From a virus, in the IMG/VR virus record IMGVR_UViG_3300009001_000006, positions 1 through 64,000 of that record: DNA of 64,000 nt; one strand, written 5' to 3'. Shown one piece after another: positions 34,060 through 42,390 of this stretch. The notes beneath the pieces were generated by a model. That model ran no database searches and had not been told where the DNA came from. It worked only from the letters and a program-made list of their open reading frames with translations. Made by a program: the position numbers and the translations under genes. Position 1 is the first letter of the stretch; each line of letters starts with the position of its first letter.

Positions 34060-34791
34060 ATGATAAGAGCAAAACTTAAAGGCAGATTAGGAAACCAATT
34101 GTTTCAATATGCTATATGTAGAATAGTAGCAGAAAAAAATGGATATAATTATAGCATACCGAAAGAATGGCAGGGACAAAGACTATTTGAGTGTTCCCTT
34201 GGTGTTGATTGTACACATGAAGAAAATCTCAACACATTCAACGAAGGAGAAAACAAGTTTAACCCAGACGTGTTTAATGTAAAAGATAATACTATTATTG
34301 AGGGATTTTGGCAGTCTGATAAATATCTTGCTGGGTATGAAGAACAGGTTAAAGAATGGTTTAGGCCTAGCAAAATAAAACCAATAAAAATGAAAGATAA
34401 CACATGCGTCATACATTTGAGAATGAAAGACAGATATAATAGAGACTTAAAGTTACCTAAAGAATATTTTGAAACAGCAAAAGAAATCGTAAAAAGTAAA
34501 GTAGATCAATCTATTAAATTTTTAATAGTGACGGATAGTCCAGACGGGGCGAAAAGTTATTTTAAAGACGATAAAATAATAAGCAGCACCCTCACGGAGG
34601 ATTTTATAACTATCTATCAAGCCAGATATAAAATTATAAGTGCTTCTACTTTTTCTTGGTGGGCTAGTTGGCTGAATGCAACAGAGGACTCGTTGATTAT
34701 TGCTCCAAATAAATGGATGCATTACAATAAAATAAACAGTAATTTATTTTTTCCAAGAGATATTAAAACAGATAAATTTACATACATATAA
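34060..34791 (+). CDS. GT11 alpha-1,2-fucosyltransferase-like protein
   Basis: 243 residues. Residues 8-18 (GRLGNQLFQYA) are the GT11 signature, IHLRMKDRYNRD is a variant of the HxRxxDY donor motif and IISASTFSWWASWL is the late GT11 motif. Relatives add alpha-1,2-fucose to galactose in H-type antigens and lipopolysaccharides. The Arg of the donor motif is kept, while Arg-Gly next to it is changed to Met-Lys, so specificity may differ. Last gene of the island. Confidence 0.85.
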   Translation: MIRAKLKGRLGNQLFQYAICRIVAEKNGYNYSIPKEWQGQRLFECSLGVDCTHEENLNTFNEGENKFNPDVFNVKDNTIIEGFWQSDKYLAGYEEQVKEWFRPSKIKPIKMKDNTCVIHLRMKDRYNRDLKLPKEYFETAKEIVKSKVDQSIKFLIVTDSPDGAKSYFKDDKIISSTLTEDFITIYQARYKIISASTFSWWASWLNATEDSLIIAPNKWMHYNKINSNLFFPRDIKTDKFTYI

Positions 34792-34854
34792 TCTAAACCC
34801 AAGTATTTCTGGTACAAACTTGAATAATAGCAACTATGATTGATCACAAACATA

Positions 34855-34882
34855 TTGACAATCGGGTGTCTATGCGTATAAT
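34855..34882 (+). promoter_or_regulatory. consensus sigma70 promoter giving a leaderless mRNA
   Basis: TTGACA at 34855-34860, a 16-base spacer and TATAAT at 34877-34882. The ATG of the deaminase gene lies 6 bases after the -10 box, at the expected transcription start. This is the strongest promoter in the window. The mRNA would begin at or next to the initiator ATG, with no room for a Shine-Dalgarno site. Confidence 0.8.
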
Positions 34883-34888
34883 AGTCTT

Positions 34889-35353
34889 ATGAGACCAGAT
34901 TGGACAGATTATTTTTTAGGATTAGCTAAGGTTGTTTCGCAACGTAGTCACGACATACACACACGGCATGGTTGTGTAATCACAGACAAGCAGCACCGAA
35001 TATTAGGTGTAGGCTATAATGGCTTCCCTAAAGGCATGGATGATTCTACGCTCCCTACTTCTCGTCCAGAAAAATATCATTGGATGATTCATGCAGAAAG
35101 GAATGCCCTCTCTAATTGTGTAATTCGTCCAGATCATGGAATAGCGTATGTCACAGGACAATCCTGCAATGATTGCATTATGGCTTTGTGGCAAGAAGGA
35201 ATTACCAAAGTAATTATGGCTAATAGTCACGGGACAAAACTTTTTGATGAAGAAGCACAAAAACGCTTCGATTTATTTGTTGAACAAACAGGCATTGAAA
35301 TTTTAAAAGTAGAGCCAAATTTTGAATGGTTAAAAAATCTTCAATCAATCTGA
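34889..35353 (+). CDS. dCMP deaminase
   Basis: 154 residues. Zinc-site residues are visible as HAERNAL (about 69-75; His and Glu) and SCNDC (about 94-98; two Cys). The N-terminus RPDWTDYFLGLAKVVSQRSHD and GYNGFPKGM match phage and bacterial dCMP deaminases. It makes dUMP for thymidylate synthesis. No thymidylate synthase is in the window. The first Met matches the family's usual start, so the leaderless reading of its promoter is likely real. Confidence 0.9.
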   Translation: MRPDWTDYFLGLAKVVSQRSHDIHTRHGCVITDKQHRILGVGYNGFPKGMDDSTLPTSRPEKYHWMIHAERNALSNCVIRPDHGIAYVTGQSCNDCIMALWQEGITKVIMANSHGTKLFDEEAQKRFDLFVEQTGIEILKVEPNFEWLKNLQSI

Positions 35354-35372
35354 ATATGATTCTTACTTTGGC

Positions 35373-35382
35373 GGTGTATACT
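35373..35382 (+). promoter_or_regulatory. GGTGTATACT motif, possible phage promoter
   Basis: One mismatch in the core against the boxes at 19424 and 21963. It opens the 147-base gap before the ribonucleotide reductase gene, the longest in the window, leaving a leader of about 110 bases. Confidence 0.4.
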
Positions 35383-35406
35383 AAATTATAACAATAACAA
35401 TTCTTT

Positions 35407-35482
35407 AACCCTACAGCCCTTGATTTATGTCTACTATGAGTTATCATATCGTAAAGACTAATCTTAATTCTTAACAAGGGTT
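35407..35482 (+). promoter_or_regulatory. ribonucleotide reductase leader with mutually exclusive pairings
   Basis: AAGGGTT (35476-35482) can pair with AACCCT (35407-35412), or CAAGGG (35475-35480) with CCCTTG (35417-35422), so the two helices compete for the same strand. They precede the GAGGAG ribosome site at 35490. A translational or attenuation switch is possible but unproven; no known riboswitch consensus is seen. Confidence 0.3.
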
Positions 35483-35500
35483 GCATTCTGAGGAGATAGC

Positions 35501-37699
35501 ATGTCGGCATTGAACGAGCTTCAAAACTACACTTTCGTTAGCAAATACGCCAGATGGATAGAAAAAGAAAATAGGAGAGAAACATGGAAAGAAGCCGTCG
35601 ATCGTGTAAAAAACATGATGCGTCAACAATATGCCGATAAAAATATATCAGAACAAATAGATTGGGCGTATGAGCTCATGTTTAAAAAAAGGGTGCTAGG
35701 TAGCCAAAGAGCTTTACAATTTGGTGGAGAACCCATTCTAAAGCGTCACGCTAAGATATATAATTGTACTAGCTCCTATTGTGATAGATTAAGATTTTTT
35801 CAGGAATGTTTTTGGCTACTATTGTGCGGTAGTGGTACGGGTTTTAGTGTGCAAAAACATCATGTTGCTAAATTGCCTCAATTGTCACAAAACAAAAAAG
35901 ACAAAAGAAAAGGTGTAAAGTATATTATAGAAGATAGTATTGAAGGCTGGGCAGATGCCTTGGGTGTTTTATTAAGCTCATACTTTAATAAGCCTAGCGA
36001 GCCAAAATTCAGCGAATATAAAGATCAATATATAGTTTTTGATTATAGTAATATTCGAGAAAAAGGCGCACAACTATCATCTGGTGTTGGTAAGGCTCCT
36101 GGGTTTGAGCCATTACAAAATGGTTTAGAAAAAATTAGAGAACTACTAGATATTTGTGTTAACAATGGCCAAAAAAAACTCAGACCAATTGACGCTTATG
36201 ATATTATTATGCACAGCAGCGATGCTGTACTATCTGGTGGCGTTCGTAGAAGTGCGTCGTTAGCGCTGTTTAGCGCAGATGATGAAGAAATGGCAAAAGC
36301 CAAAACTGGTAATTGGTATATGGAAAACCCCCAAAGAGCCAGAAGCAATAATTCCGCACTACTGTTAAAAGATAATACATCTTATGAAAATTTCCTAAAT
36401 CTTATGGAATCTGTCAAAGAATTTGGTGAGCCAGGATTTATCTGGAGCGATTCTACAGAAATGACCTTTAATCCGTGCGTGGAGGTTGGGATGTGGCCTG
36501 TCGATGAAAAAACGGGTAAATCCGGATGGCAAGGCTGTAATCTTTCTACAATTAATTGCTCATCAGTTACAGACGAAGAAGATTTTTATGAAAGATGCAA
36601 AGCCGCTGCTATTATAGGCACACTACAAGCTGGTTTTACTAACCTGGAATATCTTGGGGAAGTTAGTAAGTCTATTTTTGATAGAGAGGCACTACTTGGT
36701 GTATCACTAACAGGCATTATGGAAAAACACGACCTCGTATTAACAGAAAAGGTTCTGAAGGCTGGAGCAAAAATTGCCGTTGATACAAACAAAGAGCTTT
36801 CTAAAAAAATCGACATCAATCAAGCGGCGAGGGTGACTTGTTTAAAACCAGAAGGTACTAGTAGCTCTATGCTTGGTACAAGCTCTGGTATTCACCCACA
36901 CCACGCCAAGAGATACATTAGACATGTGCAGGCTAATATTTTGGAGCCACCATATCAATATTTTAAAAGTTATAACCCACAGGCTTGTGAAAAATCATCA
37001 TGGTCTGCAAATAATACAGATGAGGTCATCAAATTTCCTATCGAAGTACCAGATGGTTCAAAGCTCAAAAATCAATTACCAGCAGTAGAAATGTTATCTG
37101 TTGTTAAGGATGCTCAAAGAAACTGGGTACAGTCTGGTAAAAACAGATCCTTGTGTACACAAGAATTTTTAAGTCATAATGTTAGCAACACTGTCACCGT
37201 GCAACCAGACGAATGGGAGGATGTAACTAAATACATCTACAATAACCGTAAATATTTTGCTGGCATTAGTCTGATTCCGCAAAGCGGAGACAAAGACTAT
37301 CCACAAGCCCCATTCACTACCGTTTTAACGAGTCGTGAAATAGTTAAAGAGTATGGTGATGCAGCTCTGTGGTGCTCTGGTTTAATTGAACTTGGTCTCA
37401 ATGCCTTTGATAATAACCTCTGGGCAGCTTGTGATTATATAACACTTAGCCAAGAAACAGATAAAGATGGTGATGATAAGCAGTTATTCTCTCTTAAAAT
37501 GAGGAGGTTTGCAAAAAAATATTTTGATGAAGATATCAAGAGACTAACATACTGTATGAAAGATGTATATAATTGGAAAATTTATACTGATTTATATGAT
37601 AGTTTTTCCAAAGTCGATTACACACAACTATTAGAAACAGAGGATAATACAGTAGGGATTGAGGAAATTAGTTGTGCTGGTGGAGCATGCCTGATTTAA
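35501..37699 (+). CDS. nrdJ: adenosylcobalamin-dependent ribonucleoside-triphosphate reductase (class II)
   Basis: 732 residues, the size of monomeric class II reductases. YNCTSSYC and CGSGTGFSVQ in the N-terminal third, FNPCVEVGMWP (active-site Cys and Glu), QGCNLSTINCSS, LKPEGTSSSMLG and HPHHAKRYIRH are the expected blocks. The C-terminal CAGGACLI gives the redox Cys pair. It makes dNTPs directly from NTPs using vitamin B12 and needs no oxygen or second subunit. GAGGAG lies before the ATG. B12 must come from the host or surroundings. Confidence 0.92.
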   Translation: MSALNELQNYTFVSKYARWIEKENRRETWKEAVDRVKNMMRQQYADKNISEQIDWAYELMFKKRVLGSQRALQFGGEPILKRHAKIYNCTSSYCDRLRFFQECFWLLLCGSGTGFSVQKHHVAKLPQLSQNKKDKRKGVKYIIEDSIEGWADALGVLLSSYFNKPSEPKFSEYKDQYIVFDYSNIREKGAQLSSGVGKAPGFEPLQNGLEKIRELLDICVNNGQKKLRPIDAYDIIMHSSDAVLSGGVRRSASLALFSADDEEMAKAKTGNWYMENPQRARSNNSALLLKDNTSYENFLNLMESVKEFGEPGFIWSDSTEMTFNPCVEVGMWPVDEKTGKSGWQGCNLSTINCSSVTDEEDFYERCKAAAIIGTLQAGFTNLEYLGEVSKSIFDREALLGVSLTGIMEKHDLVLTEKVLKAGAKIAVDTNKELSKKIDINQAARVTCLKPEGTSSSMLGTSSGIHPHHAKRYIRHVQANILEPPYQYFKSYNPQACEKSSWSANNTDEVIKFPIEVPDGSKLKNQLPAVEMLSVVKDAQRNWVQSGKNRSLCTQEFLSHNVSNTVTVQPDEWEDVTKYIYNNRKYFAGISLIPQSGDKDYPQAPFTTVLTSREIVKEYGDAALWCSGLIELGLNAFDNNLWAACDYITLSQETDKDGDDKQLFSLKMRRFAKKYFDEDIKRLTYCMKDVYNWKIYTDLYDSFSKVDYTQLLETEDNTVGIEEISCAGGACLI

Positions 37700-37722
37700 T
37701 TCTTTCCTGAAAGGGTATTATT

Positions 37723-38427
37723 TTGACTAGAAAAAGAAAAAAAATAGACAATAAAATTGTGCCTCCAGAAAAAGCTATAGGTTTTAAAAATCAATTAAAG
37801 CCTAGAAGCATAAACCAAAAAAACTATATAAGAATGGTGGCAGACAATACCGTTACATTCTGCCAAGGTGTTGCGGGTAGCGGTAAAACTCATATTGCTA
37901 TCGGTATGGCTTTAGAATATTTGGTATTTAATAAGGTTGAAAAAATTGTTATTACCAGACCTGTTGTAGAAGCTGGTGAAAGGCTAGGCTTTTTACCAGG
38001 AACAGCTGAAGAAAAACTTCATCCCTACTTGCTTCCTATCTTTGATGAAATTAACTATTTTTTAGAAATGCATAGTTATGCAAAATTAAAAACAGGTAGA
38101 CAAATAGAAATAGTACCTTTGGGGCTTATGAGAGGTAGAAGTTTTCATAAAGCTTTTATAGTTGCTGATGAGTGTCAAAACGCCTCTTATGATCAATTAA
38201 AAATGCTATTGACAAGAATAGGTACGGATAGTAAAATGGTATTAACTGGTGATGTGGCACAATCTGATTTGCAATATCAACAGAGGGGTGGTTTCTATAG
38301 ATTAGCGCACGTTTTAGAAGAAGTAGATGGTGTTGGCGTTACTTCTTTAGAAGCATCTGATATAGTGAGAAATCCAATCATAGGTAAAATTATAGATAAA
38401 ATTAATCAAGATGAACACCAAGCATAA
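37723..38427 (+). CDS. phoH: PhoH-like ATPase
   Basis: 234 residues, PhoH family. Walker A is GVAGSGKTH (about 51-59) and Walker B is FIVADECQNAS; the ERLGFLPGT and RPVVEAGE segments and the SDLQYQQRGG loop are typical. TTG is the start, with GAAAGGG 9 bases upstream; the next in-frame Met would remove part of the fold. PhoH-like proteins are widespread in phages, with an RNA-linked ATPase role proposed. It overlaps the HNH gene by 17 bases. Confidence 0.9.
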   Translation: MTRKRKKIDNKIVPPEKAIGFKNQLKPRSINQKNYIRMVADNTVTFCQGVAGSGKTHIAIGMALEYLVFNKVEKIVITRPVVEAGERLGFLPGTAEEKLHPYLLPIFDEINYFLEMHSYAKLKTGRQIEIVPLGLMRGRSFHKAFIVADECQNASYDQLKMLLTRIGTDSKMVLTGDVAQSDLQYQQRGGFYRLAHVLEEVDGVGVTSLEASDIVRNPIIGKIIDKINQDEHQA

Positions 38428-38977
38428 ACCTTGTTTAGTGCTTAATCTAGACTATACGCCAATATCTATTATTGATTGGCGTATAGCTATAACTTGGTAC
38501 TTTAAGACATTAAATAAAAAAAGACCAATTGTGGATATTATACAATACTATCCACACGAATCCATTATCGGTTGCTCAAAGCAGTACGCAATACCTAGTA
38601 TTATTAAGCTTAATAATTATGTAAAATCTAATAGAAATAGCGTTAAATTTTCTAGAAAAAATTTATTCTTAAGAGATAATAACACATGTCAATATTGTGG
38701 TAAAGAATATCTTCCGCATAAATTAACATATGATCATGTTATTCCAAAATCAAAATGGAACAGTAAGAAATCGGCCACATCATGGGAAAATATCGTTACC
38801 TCCTGTAATTTTTGTAATAGAAAAAAGGGCGACAAAACACCAGAACAAGCTAATATGAAATTATTATCCATACCTAGAAAACCCTCTTTTAGCTATAAGT
38901 TCTTGCCTTGGTACGACACAATGACTAATATAGGATATATATCTGAATGGTCTGATTTCTTGCCCGTGGAGCATTAA
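38411..38977 (+). CDS. HNH endonuclease
   Basis: 188 residues. The C-terminal half has CQYCGKEYLPHKLTYDHVIPKSKW and NIVTSCNFCNRKKGDKTPEQA (read in parts), with two CxxC zinc pairs around the DH...N...N/H core. The N-terminal half, VLNLDYTPISIIDWR, is common to many phage HNH proteins. This subtype resembles stand-alone phage nucleases thought to act in packaging or DNA processing rather than mobile introns. No intron signs flank it. Confidence 0.85.
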   Translation: MNTKHKPCLVLNLDYTPISIIDWRIAITWYFKTLNKKRPIVDIIQYYPHESIIGCSKQYAIPSIIKLNNYVKSNRNSVKFSRKNLFLRDNNTCQYCGKEYLPHKLTYDHVIPKSKWNSKKSATSWENIVTSCNFCNRKKGDKTPEQANMKLLSIPRKPSFSYKFLPWYDTMTNIGYISEWSDFLPVEH

Positions 38978-39394
38978 ATGAAAATCGACAAAACACAATT
39001 TCATGTAACCCATCATAAAATTGGCACTAAAGAAAATAAATTATACACATCTAAAGACAATGCTACTTTTTTAGATGAGGATGATTTTCCACGAACAGAT
39101 AATATAGACGAAGCTTATGCTAAAGCTATTTGTAACAAGAAAACAAAACATATCACAGACCGAAAAAAGCATTATAGTTATTATATTAAATGTAGCCCGG
39201 ATCAGGAAGCCTTTAATCCGATAAAACTACACTCATCCATCAAAGATAAAACAACAAATAATTTCATCAACTCTATTTGTAAAAACGAATGGAGGTTTAG
39301 AGAGGTAGATCAGGTTATTTTTGATAAATACATTTCATTCTTAAAAAACGAAAATATAGTATTACTAAAAGATATTAATAGGAGTTTAAAATAA
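38978..39394 (+). CDS. hypothetical protein
   Basis: 138 residues starting directly after the HNH stop. Charged, with DKTQFHVTHHKIG at the start and a helical C-terminus (DKYISFLKNENIVLLKDINRS). No motif was recognised. Its stop is directly followed by the TTG start of the next gene, so it is in the same operon as the HNH and FmdB-like genes. Confidence 0.5.
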   Translation: MKIDKTQFHVTHHKIGTKENKLYTSKDNATFLDEDDFPRTDNIDEAYAKAICNKKTKHITDRKKHYSYYIKCSPDQEAFNPIKLHSSIKDKTTNNFINSICKNEWRFREVDQVIFDKYISFLKNENIVLLKDINRSLK

Positions 39395-39736
39395 TTGCCG
39401 TCATACACATATCTATGCGACGAGTGCGGGCTAAAAACAGAAGTTTTTTTTACACTTAAAGATTACAAAGAAACCATAGAGTGTTCATGTGGTGCGGATA
39501 TGAGAAGGTCTTATCAGGATGATCTTATGAATATGGGTGGTTCTGTTATAAAGTCAGATTCGGAATTAAAGACTATAGGAGATTTAGCCAATAGAAATAG
39601 AGACAGAATGACAGACGACCATAAGGCAGCATTATATGAGAAACATAATTCTTATAAAGATGAAGCCGATAAAAAACCTATGCCTACCGGAATGTCTAGA
39701 ATGAAAAAACCAAAACAAAAGTTTAAATGGAGATAA
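39395..39736 (+). CDS. FmdB-family zinc ribbon protein
   Basis: 113 residues with a TTG start; the first codon follows the previous stop directly and the sequence PSYTYLCDECG is the family's canonical beginning. CDEC at about 8-11 and CSCG at about 30-33 form the zinc ribbon. The rest is basic and disordered. FmdB-like proteins in phages are small regulators or nucleic-acid binders of unknown job. Confidence 0.8.
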   Translation: MPSYTYLCDECGLKTEVFFTLKDYKETIECSCGADMRRSYQDDLMNMGGSVIKSDSELKTIGDLANRNRDRMTDDHKAALYEKHNSYKDEADKKPMPTGMSRMKKPKQKFKWR

Positions 39737-39738
39737 AT

Positions 39739-40059
39739 ATGAGAAAAAATAAAAATCAAGAATATGCTATATTATGGTTAGCTTCACAAAATAAAAAACC
39801 GGCAGAAATAGCCGATGAATTAAATGTAGGTATAGAAAAAGTAGAAGCAGCGATTAGGGTAAATAGCGAACCAAAACCATCTAAGCAAAAAAAGAGTAGT
39901 AAGTCTAGAGATCTTATGATTAGTAGAACATCGAATAAAGGCAATAAAAGTGTAGCTATTATGACAGAACAAGCCTCTATGCTAAACGATGAGCTGAAAA
40001 AAAAGCAAAGAAGTCGTCCTAAAGATACTCAGAGCTATATTCATAAGCCAAACGAATAA
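39739..40059 (+). CDS. small HTH-like conserved phage protein
   Basis: 106 residues. The ATG at 39739 has GGAGATAAAT upstream; the ATG at 39727 would put that site inside the gene. Residues 8-32 (EYAILWLASQNKKPAEIADELNVGIE, split) look like a helix-turn-helix. The C-terminal segment SVAIMTEQASMLNDELKKK and YIHKPNE end it. DNA-binding or transcription-associated role is inferred. Confidence 0.55.
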   Translation: MRKNKNQEYAILWLASQNKKPAEIADELNVGIEKVEAAIRVNSEPKPSKQKKSSKSRDLMISRTSNKGNKSVAIMTEQASMLNDELKKKQRSRPKDTQSYIHKPNE

Positions 40060-40070
40060 ACCACAACATC

Positions 40071-40493
40071 ATGAGTGATAATAAATTTCCATCCAAATAC
40101 TCTAATGGTAAATTTGTATCTGCTGCTCAATTTATTACAGAAATGATATGTGAGAATAAAGCTCGGAAAGACAAGAAAGATTTACACTATAGATTTTGGA
40201 CCAACAAAGAGTGGGCATCTTTTTATAGAAGCCAGATAGCATCGGCACATAAACTACTTAAAAAATATGAAGTAATGGCTATAGCTAAGGCACTAAAACA
40301 TGATAAGGCTCGTAAAATTTATTCTTTGCGAGCACCACACCTCATACCTATCATAGATCAACAGCAGTATATTTTGGATCAACAGGTGCATAAAGATGTT
40401 GACTATAGTGAGAGTAGAGCTGTACAAAACAATGAATTCAGGAAAAGCACAAACAAAAAATCCATCATATCCAAACTCAGAGAGATAGAATAA
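40071..40493 (+). CDS. conserved hypothetical protein upstream of uvsX
   Basis: 140 residues, helical and basic, with HYRFWTNKEWASFYRSQIA (about 40-58) and KALKHDKARKIYSLRAPHL (about 82-100). The last gene before the recombinase, with one base between. Position suggests a recombination or replication accessory, but no UvsY-like or other known motif is recognised. Confidence 0.5.
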   Translation: MSDNKFPSKYSNGKFVSAAQFITEMICENKARKDKKDLHYRFWTNKEWASFYRSQIASAHKLLKKYEVMAIAKALKHDKARKIYSLRAPHLIPIIDQQQYILDQQVHKDVDYSESRAVQNNEFRKSTNKKSIISKLREIE

Positions 40494-40494
40494 A

Positions 40495-41502
40495 ATGACA
40501 CTAAAGGATGATGTAAAAAAGAATTTTGGTAATGAAATTATCCAAAGCGCTAGTGCTCTTATGGATAGAGAATCTGTCATCATTCCGCTCAGTCCTGCAC
40601 TAGATATGGTCTTGGGTGGTGGTGTTCCAGAGGGTAGTTTTGTCGTGCTTACAGGACAGCCAAAATGTGGTAAAACCACGACATCTCTAGATTTCGCAGC
40701 GACAGCACAGAAGCCAGAATACCAAGGAAGCCTCAAGAAACCCAGACATGTGTATTACCTAAATATAGAGGGTAGGCTGAAAAAGAGGGATTTGCAAGGT
40801 ATCAAAGGTTTAGATATGGATCGGTTTGATATCATAGGCTCGCAAGAAGGTAAGATTTTACACGGTGAAGAGTATTTACAAATAGCAGAAAGAATTATTA
40901 ATGAAGAACCAGGTTCTATTTTAATTATTGATTCATATTCAGCTATATGTACAGCCGCAGAAATTACTAGCGATATGGATAAAATGCAAAGAGCTGATGG
41001 GGCAAAGTTATTGGCAAAATTTTGCCGTAAAGTCGCTAATGTAATTCCTGTCAATAAAAATGTTGTTATAGGAATTACTCACCTTATGGGTAATCCAACA
41101 GGATATGGTGCTGAATTTAAAGAAAAAAGTGGTCAGGCCATAGCATATCAAACTGATATTAAAATGAGAGCAAAAACATTCAAAGCATGGAATCTTACCG
41201 ACAACACTCAAATAGGTCAGACTGTTGAATGGCAAGTGTTGTGTTCGGCGTTAGGTCCTCCTGGTGGCGTTACAACATCATATATTAGATATGGAGATGG
41301 TATTGATAAAGTCACAGAGATTATGATGTTGGCAATCGATATAGGTATCATTGCTAAGGGTGGTGCTTGGTATAGTTTTGATTTAGACGGAGAAAAACAA
41401 AAATTCCAAGGAACAGAAAAACTCAGACAGTTTTTTGTTGACAATCCAGAAGCATATGATAAAATACTATCATTGACGAAGGAAACAATGGGAATCAAAT
41501 GA
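40495..41502 (+). CDS. uvsX: RecA/UvsX-type recombinase
   Basis: 335 residues. Walker A is GQPKCGKTT (54-62), Walker B LIIDSYSAI, and GITHLMGNPTGYG matches the second DNA-binding loop region. Like other phage UvsX proteins it lacks the long bacterial RecA C-terminal domain. It coats single-stranded DNA and pairs homologues for recombination-dependent replication. It overlaps the nuclease gene by 4 bases. Confidence 0.88.
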   Translation: MTLKDDVKKNFGNEIIQSASALMDRESVIIPLSPALDMVLGGGVPEGSFVVLTGQPKCGKTTTSLDFAATAQKPEYQGSLKKPRHVYYLNIEGRLKKRDLQGIKGLDMDRFDIIGSQEGKILHGEEYLQIAERIINEEPGSILIIDSYSAICTAAEITSDMDKMQRADGAKLLAKFCRKVANVIPVNKNVVIGITHLMGNPTGYGAEFKEKSGQAIAYQTDIKMRAKTFKAWNLTDNTQIGQTVEWQVLCSALGPPGGVTTSYIRYGDGIDKVTEIMMLAIDIGIIAKGGAWYSFDLDGEKQKFQGTEKLRQFFVDNPEAYDKILSLTKETMGIK

Positions 41503-41903
41503 ATGCTGTAGGATTAGATGGTTATGAGTATAAAATTTCTTTAGCTTCATTAACCACTAAAAGTAGTTTAAATAATAAATCTAATTTCCATTTGTTAGCA
41601 AGGGAATTACTTAAACAAAACTATCCAACTTTGCAAATATTAGAAGAGATACCTATACAGATAAGAAAATCAGAAACTTTATATATGGATTTTTTTATAC
41701 CACTGAGTAAGAAATGCATAGAGGTTCACGGCGAACAGCATTATGAGTTCACACCATTTTATCATAGAACCAAATTAGATTTTTTTAAACAGCAAAAAAG
41801 GGACAGAGAAAAAAGAGAGTGGTGCCATATCAATAATATTGCTTATATAGAATTGCCATATAATAAACAAGAAGATTGGTTGGAGATTATTAATAATGCA
41901 TAA
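41499..41903 (+). CDS. Vsr-like small endonuclease
   Basis: 134 residues with a PD-(D/E)XK-type core: YMDFFIPLSKKCIEVHGEQHY (split, about 63-83) holds the Asp, Glu-x-His, then KQQKRDREKREWC and IAYIELPY. This pattern is the EDxHD / Vsr-like family seen in phages. Role in DNA repair or processing with UvsX is suggested by the 4-base overlap; a homing role is less likely as it sits inside a conserved operon. Confidence 0.7.
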   Translation: MNAVGLDGYEYKISLASLTTKSSLNNKSNFHLLARELLKQNYPTLQILEEIPIQIRKSETLYMDFFIPLSKKCIEVHGEQHYEFTPFYHRTKLDFFKQQKRDREKREWCHINNIAYIELPYNKQEDWLEIINNA

Positions 41904-42390
41904 AACAAGTAAAGAAGAATTAGAATATTGGGATAAAATCTTAGATGAGTACGAAAATTCTATAGGCTTGCCATCTAATAACAGTAACACAGAAACATCT
42001 GACGAGCTGAATCAATATCTTACAATGAGTAGGGACGTTATAGAAAGATTAACCCCTGAAGATTGTGCTCAAATTTCATACAGATTAGGACAGATGTCTT
42101 TTCATATACAAAGAACATTAAATAGAGAAATAGCTCGACACAACTGGGCAGAAGATACCGCTAAGATGGTTATTGCTGAAGAACTAAACAACTATAAGGG
42201 ATATGGGTATATCGAGAAATTCTATCAAGCAGTAAAAAATAACGACAGAGCAAGTAGTCTATATAAGATACAAAAATATGCCAAACAAAGAATGGATAGG
42301 TTGTCGTACTTATCAAATAGTTTAAAAAATTTATCTGATATTTTATTAGCAGTACAAAGAAATAAGGTGAACAATGTCAAACATGCCTGA
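41896..42390 (+). CDS. conserved phage hypothetical protein
   Basis: 164 residues. An acidic lead (HKTSKEELEYWDKIL) precedes a helical domain with LTPEDCAQISYRLGQM and HNWAEDTAKMVIA (about 98-110), and the C-terminus is coiled-coil-like (KQRMDRLSYLSNSLKNL). Recurs in my recollection near recombination genes of T4-like phages, with no known function. It overlaps the nuclease by 8 and the next gene by 17 bases. Confidence 0.55.
   Translation: MHKTSKEELEYWDKILDEYENSIGLPSNNSNTETSDELNQYLTMSRDVIERLTPEDCAQISYRLGQMSFHIQRTLNREIARHNWAEDTAKMVIAEELNNYKGYGYIEKFYQAVKNNDRASSLYKIQKYAKQRMDRLSYLSNSLKNLSDILLAVQRNKVNNVKHA

Noticed and set aside
40293-40736. 147-codon minus-strand frame over uvsX
   Set aside because: It covers the start of the recombinase, which has complete Walker motifs on the plus strand; the minus frame is a shadow.
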